NCBI GenBank assembly: GCA_002424635.1
Contig: DIKT01000043.1
Coordinates: 28,532 to 92,531, forward strand
Origin: Desulfobulbaceae bacterium UBA5611
GTDB taxonomy: Bacteria > Desulfobacterota > Desulfobulbia > Desulfobulbales > Desulfocapsaceae
Direction: 5' to 3'
Length of the DNA stretch: 64,000 nt
Positions 61,401 through 64,000 of this stretch are shown piece after piece. The first letter of the stretch is position 1; every line of letters begins with the position of its first letter. Under the pieces are notes generated by a model. That model had not been told where the DNA came from. It did no database searches and worked only from the letters and a program-made list of their open reading frames with translations. The translations under genes and the position numbers were made by a program.

Positions 61401-61684
61401 TCCTGGTCGATTTCATTGAGCTGCGGATCAGTCATGGCCTGCCCCTAGTTGAAGCGGTGGTTGAGGCCGGGGCCATCCGTTTCCGGCCGATGCTGCTTAC
61501 CGCTCTGGCGGTGGTGGTGGGGGCCTCGGTGATTCTGGCTGATCCTATCTTTCAGGGTCTGGCTATCTCCTTGATGTTTGGTGAGATCGCTTCGCTGTTG
61601 ATCAGCCGCATGGCGGTGCCGGTGCTCTACTTCATGTTGAAAAATAAACAAAAGGTGCCTGCCGGCAAGGCAGCAATTTTATGA
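58427..61684 (+). CDS. RND efflux permease (AcrB/MdtB-like)
   Basis: The product is 1085 aa. Twelve membrane segments in two halves. The proton-relay pair is in GILVDDAIVVVENIV (about 416-417), with GIVVRNSIILVDF as the second-half counterpart. Substrate unknown. The stop overlaps the rlmKL start (ATGA), an unusual coupling. Confidence 0.95.
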   Translation: MSSDKPAKPGFAGWIAALFVNSRLTPVGILASLLMGLLAIVMLPREEEPQIKVPMIDVMVSMPGALPQEVEQRLSIPMEKLLYELPGVEYIYSTSLTGQALLVVRFYVGEDLETSIVRLNQKLATNFDRIPHGVSTPLVKPHIIDDVPILALTFHSSNYDHFALRRMAAQVNDEIKSIHRVAETTLIGGTRRQVRILFDPLLLAARNLTVAELGPLIQQGNRQDCSGRLQARNQEILLQTGKFFSSAEEIGRLVVGIHNSSPVYLDEVAQIIDGPEEPANYVLFGEVGGHGQEAAVTLSVAKRPGANAVSVVEEVTRKIESLKGTLIPADLEITVTRNYGATAAEKSNELLLHMAIAVFGVALLILFFLGWRESMVVMLAIPSTLALTLLVFYLYGYTLNRITLFALIFSIGILVDDAIVVVENIVRHLRLPANRDRSLIDIAVAAVIEVGNPTILATLAVIAAILPMAFVGGLMGPYMRPIPIGSSAAMIFSLIIAFTVTPWAATHILKKQCSARACASDNGSNADHAPNDFFTRLYHRIMDPLLASASWRLLFFTVIISLLLATCSLVYVGLVKVKMLPFDNKSEFQVILNMPEGSTLEQTSRVALEMAAEIKKDPAVINYQIYAGTAAPYNFNGLVRHYFMRSGPTVADIQVNLRPKHERDVQSHEIAVRMRPAVAAIAEKYGAAVAVAEVPPGPPVLQTLVAEIYGPTEADRLRLAESVKQIFEDTAGVVDIDWYRETERQRMVLTVDKEKAALNGISEDEITRTMQLAVHGLSVDLFHQPLDKEEIDIVLELPRHLRARVDGLLNISLRSAMDRQAPLVPLRELVKLSYVPVEQPIYRKNLKPVIYVTGDVAGTVESPVYAIFDMNRRLAALQAGDYGGRQDKVPIYNLQQPFSGTEPAIKWDGEWHITLEVFRDLGLAFCVVMILIYMLMVGWFKDYFTPLVVMAAIPFSLIGILPAHWAFGAFFTATSMIGFMAGAGIVVRNSIILVDFIELRISHGLPLVEAVVEAGAIRFRPMLLTALAVVVGASVILADPIFQGLAISLMFGEIASLLISRMAVPVLYFMLKNKQKVPAGKAAIL

Positions 61685-63987
61685 AGATTCAACAACAGAG
61701 TGCGCAGCCATCCAGCGAGCGATCGACTCTCGGGCCTCCGGACCCGTCGGCCGCCCTTCAGCCATCCCTGGAGCGGGCGACACTAGGACGTCCTTGCCCT
61801 TCGTATACCCTGGTGGCCACTTGTGCCGCTGGTCTGGAAAATCTTGTCCATAACGAGATTGTCTCCTTTGGCGGCCGCGAGATCGTGCAGGCCAAGGGGG
61901 TCATTACCTGGCAGGGCAATCTGGCCAGCGGCTATCGAGCCTGCCTGTGGTCCCGGTTTGCCTCCCGTATCCTGTTGCAGCTGGCTGAGTTTCCAGCCGC
62001 TAATGACACTGAGCTCTATGAGCAGTGCGGCCTCATTAACTGGCAGGAGCACATGGCGAACAGCTCGACCTTTGCTATTGACTGCACCTTGAGTAATTCG
62101 GCGATCACCCATAACCAGTATGCCGCTCTTCGGGTCAAAGACGCCCTGGTCGATCAGTTCCGGGAGCGCAGCGGTGACCGGCCCTCAGTGCAGGTGGAGC
62201 GCCCTGATCTGCAGATCAGACTGCATATTCATAATGATGTGGCCAGTCTGACCCTTGATCTCTCCGGGGAGAGCCTGCACCGCCGGGGCTACCGGGTGGA
62301 GGGCAGCATCGCCCCCTTGAAAGAAAGTCTGGCCGCCGGCATTGTGGCCCTGGCCGGTTGGAAGAATGATGTCAGCACTGATAGCATGTTTCTTGATCCC
62401 ATGTGCGGTTCCGGCACCCTGCTCATTGAGGCGGCCCTGCTCTATGGTGATTCGGCGCCCGGTCTCTGGCGCAACTATTTTGGCTTTCTCGGCTGGAAGG
62501 GTCATGATGAAGGGCTCTGGTCACAACTGGTGGATGAGGCGGTAGCACGGGAAGAGGCCGGGCTCGAGCGGGCCTGGCCTCTGATTTTAGGCTATGATGC
62601 CGATCCGGTGGTAGTGGCGGCGGCCCGCAAGAATGTCGAGAAGGCGGGGCTGACCGACAAGATCAAGATCAGGCAGGGCCAGCTGGCCAATCTGAAACGG
62701 CCGGCTAATAAAGGATATCTGGTCTGCAATCCACCTTATGGCGAGCGGTTGGGTGAAATGGATGAGGCGGTCCAGCTTTATCGGGCGCTGGGCCGGGTGG
62801 TGCGCCAGCAATTTAGCGGCTGGCAGGTGGGGATCTTCATTGCCAATCCTGATTTTGGCGATCGGCTCGGTCTGGCGTGGCAGGCCAGCCATCGGCTTTT
62901 TAACGGGCCGCTCGCCTGTCGGCTTTTTTGCGCTCAGGTGGCTGCAGTTGAGCCGGAGCCGGAGTTCCGCTGGCAGGTCACGGCTGAGACCTTTGAAGGT
63001 GAGGGCTCAGAATTTGCCAACCGCCTGAGCAAAAATCTGAAAAAGATGCTCAAATGGGCGGAACGGGAAGGGATCAGCTGTCTGCGCGTCTACGATCGTG
63101 ATCTACCGGAATATAATGTGACCATTGATCTCTACGGTAAATGGATCCATGTCCAGGAGTATGCCCCGCCGGCCACTATTGATCCCGCCCTGGCGGCGGC
63201 GCGTTTCAGCCTGGCCCTGGCTATGATCCGTGAGGTGCTGGGGGTGCGGCGCGACCGGATCTTTATCAAGACCCGCAAAAAGCAGAAGGGCAAGGACCAA
63301 TATCAGAAACAGGGCAGCCGCAACAAGATGTATGAGGTCCGGGAGGGCGACTGTTTTTTGCTGGTCAACTTTACCGATTATCTCGACACTGGCCTCTTTC
63401 TTGATCATCGCATTACCAGGCTGCGGATCGGTCAGCTGGCGGCCGGCAAGCGTTTTCTCAATCTGTTCGGTTATACCGGCACGGCTACCATCCATGCGGC
63501 CAGAGGCGGGGCCGAATCGACCACCACCGTTGATCTGTCAGCCACTTATCTCAGCTGGGCTCGCATGAATCTGGCCCTCAATGGTTATGGCGGTCCGGCC
63601 CACCTCACTATTCAACAGGATTGTCTGCAGTGGCTGGAAGATGCAGGACATGGACGTCCCAATGTCGCACGCTCCAGGGATGGAGAAAGAGCGAACACCA
63701 GTGGTCAGTATGACTTGATCTTTGTCGATCCTCCCACCTTTTCCAATACTAAAAAGGACAATCGGGTTTTTGATGTGCAGCGTGATCATACCCGGCTGCT
63801 TGAGCTGGCCATGCGGCAGCTGGCCCCTGGCGGTCTGCTGCTTTTTTCCACTAACTTCCGCAAGTTTATTCTTGATGAGTCCTTACAGTTGCGTTTTGCC
63901 ATCCGGGATATCAGCCGCGAGACTATCCCCCTCGATTTTGAACGGCACAGCCGGATTCACCAGTGCTGGGAGCTTAGGAACCGTTAG
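61681..63987 (+). CDS. rlmL: Bifunctional 23S rRNA methyltransferase RlmKL
   Basis: The product is 768 aa. THUMP region (about 45-160), RlmL Rossmann domain with DPMCGSGTLLIEAAL and VCNPPYGERLG, then RlmK domain with NLFGYTGTATIHAARGGA and FVDPPTFSN. It makes m2G2445 and m7G2069 in E. coli. The first ~40 residues and about 20 residues before the RlmK NPP-like motif are extra compared with E. coli and consist of repeat insertions (61708-61739, 61762-61793, 63652-63683). Confidence 0.95.
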   Translation: MKIQQQSAQPSSERSTLGPPDPSAALQPSLERATLGRPCPSYTLVATCAAGLENLVHNEIVSFGGREIVQAKGVITWQGNLASGYRACLWSRFASRILLQLAEFPAANDTELYEQCGLINWQEHMANSSTFAIDCTLSNSAITHNQYAALRVKDALVDQFRERSGDRPSVQVERPDLQIRLHIHNDVASLTLDLSGESLHRRGYRVEGSIAPLKESLAAGIVALAGWKNDVSTDSMFLDPMCGSGTLLIEAALLYGDSAPGLWRNYFGFLGWKGHDEGLWSQLVDEAVAREEAGLERAWPLILGYDADPVVVAAARKNVEKAGLTDKIKIRQGQLANLKRPANKGYLVCNPPYGERLGEMDEAVQLYRALGRVVRQQFSGWQVGIFIANPDFGDRLGLAWQASHRLFNGPLACRLFCAQVAAVEPEPEFRWQVTAETFEGEGSEFANRLSKNLKKMLKWAEREGISCLRVYDRDLPEYNVTIDLYGKWIHVQEYAPPATIDPALAAARFSLALAMIREVLGVRRDRIFIKTRKKQKGKDQYQKQGSRNKMYEVREGDCFLLVNFTDYLDTGLFLDHRITRLRIGQLAAGKRFLNLFGYTGTATIHAARGGAESTTTVDLSATYLSWARMNLALNGYGGPAHLTIQQDCLQWLEDAGHGRPNVARSRDGERANTSGQYDLIFVDPPTFSNTKKDNRVFDVQRDHTRLLELAMRQLAPGGLLLFSTNFRKFILDESLQLRFAIRDISRETIPLDFERHSRIHQCWELRNR
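61708..61739 (+). repeat. 32-bp dispersed repeat, copy 1 (in rlmKL N-terminus)
   Basis: CCATCC-x3-GAGCG-x2-CGAC core, ending CCTCC. 23 of 32 bases match copy 2. It adds in-frame codons upstream of the first conserved RlmL residues. Confidence 0.6.
61762..61793 (+). repeat. 32-bp dispersed repeat, copy 2 (in rlmKL N-terminus)
   Basis: Starts CCATCCCTGGAGCG and ends GGACGTCC. It matches the reverse complement of copy 3 at 29 of 32 bases. In frame with the gene. Confidence 0.8.
63652..63683 (-). repeat. 32-bp dispersed repeat, copy 3 (inverted, in the RlmK domain)
   Basis: On the plus strand it starts GGACGTCC and ends CCAGGGATGG. It is inserted just before the conserved YDLIFVDPPTFSN motif, where E. 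coli RlmK has a shorter loop. Confidence 0.8.
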
Positions 63988-64000
63988 TGCATGAGCAAGT

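Noticed and set aside
1..64000. CRISPR array, retroelement or reverse transcriptase
   Set aside because: I looked for regularly spaced direct repeats and for RT motifs (xADD) on both strands by eye and saw none.
63991..64000. Start of a gene after rlmKL (ATGAGCAAG)
   Set aside because: Only three codons are visible, too few to call.

Overview
The window holds two parts. Bases 1 to about 32,900 are the right-hand part of an apparently intact tailed-phage genome (a siphovirus-type prophage, GC-rich). Bases 32,940 to 64,000 are bacterial chromosome, more AT-rich near dnaN/gyrB and the sulfur genes. The host is a Gram-negative bacterium: it has a Pal lipoprotein, a TolC/adaptor/RND pump and outer-membrane machinery. 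The gene mix (TusA plus two DsrE-like proteins beside a YeeE/YedE transporter, a NifA-like activator, HD-GYP signalling, a histone-deacetylase-like enzyme) suggests a sulfur-metabolising Desulfobacterota, perhaps Desulfobulbales. That placement is inference, not demonstrated.

Prophage layout. 223-2064 is a tightly coupled four-gene operon (unknown regulator-like protein, excisionase-type HTH, small membrane protein, and a displaced tail-completion-like protein). 2330-6017 is the replication module: an InsA-like zinc-ribbon protein, a D5-type SF3 helicase, and a CHC2/TOPRIM primase, with an iteron-like cluster between helicase and primase that is the best origin candidate. 6030-7651 holds a lone minus-strand membrane protein, a C4-like antisense RNA, a highly structured leader and a BRO-N antirepressor. 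7942-19408 is packaging and head-tail assembly in lambda-like order: small terminase, small accessory genes, GpA-type large terminase, gpW, portal, HK97-type protease, Mu gpT-like capsid with an N-terminal scaffold-like arm, DUF2190 decoration protein, joining proteins, tail tube, and tail chaperones with a -1 frameshift site. 19429-27686 is the tape measure and tail tip. 27752-30032 is a lysis-like block ending in a SleB-type cell-wall hydrolase. 30039-32845 is a distal accessory block with a collagen-like fibre and two exported proteins. No integrase or CI-type repressor is visible, so they presumably lie left of base 1. The prophage ends against the 3' end of tRNA-Ser(GCT), a classic integration site.

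Chromosome layout. Two tRNA-Ser genes (minus) share a promoter and terminator. A nifA-like regulator, queH and rdgB run rightward and converge on gpsA, gyrA, gyrB and dnaN (minus). After a serine hydrolase comes the divergent sulfur locus (tusA, two dsrE-like genes and a small gene on minus; yeeE on plus). Next are 5-FTHF cyclo-ligase, HDAC-like hydrolase, response regulator-HD-GYP, gatC, gatA, hisC and cmk, closed by a strong bidirectional terminator against pal (minus). Last are a DUF2721 membrane protein and a TolC-MFP-RND efflux operon translationally coupled to rlmKL.

Most notable signals: (1) a C4-like antisense RNA plus an alternative-folding leader ahead of a BRO antirepressor whose C-terminus matches that of the phage helicase; (2) a 32-bp repeat inserted three times in frame inside rlmKL; (3) a CCTCCC/GGGAGG iteron cluster; (4) an A-AAA-AAC frameshift site immediately before the stop of the tail chaperone; (5) a tusA/dsrE/yeeE divergon with clear promoters on both sides.
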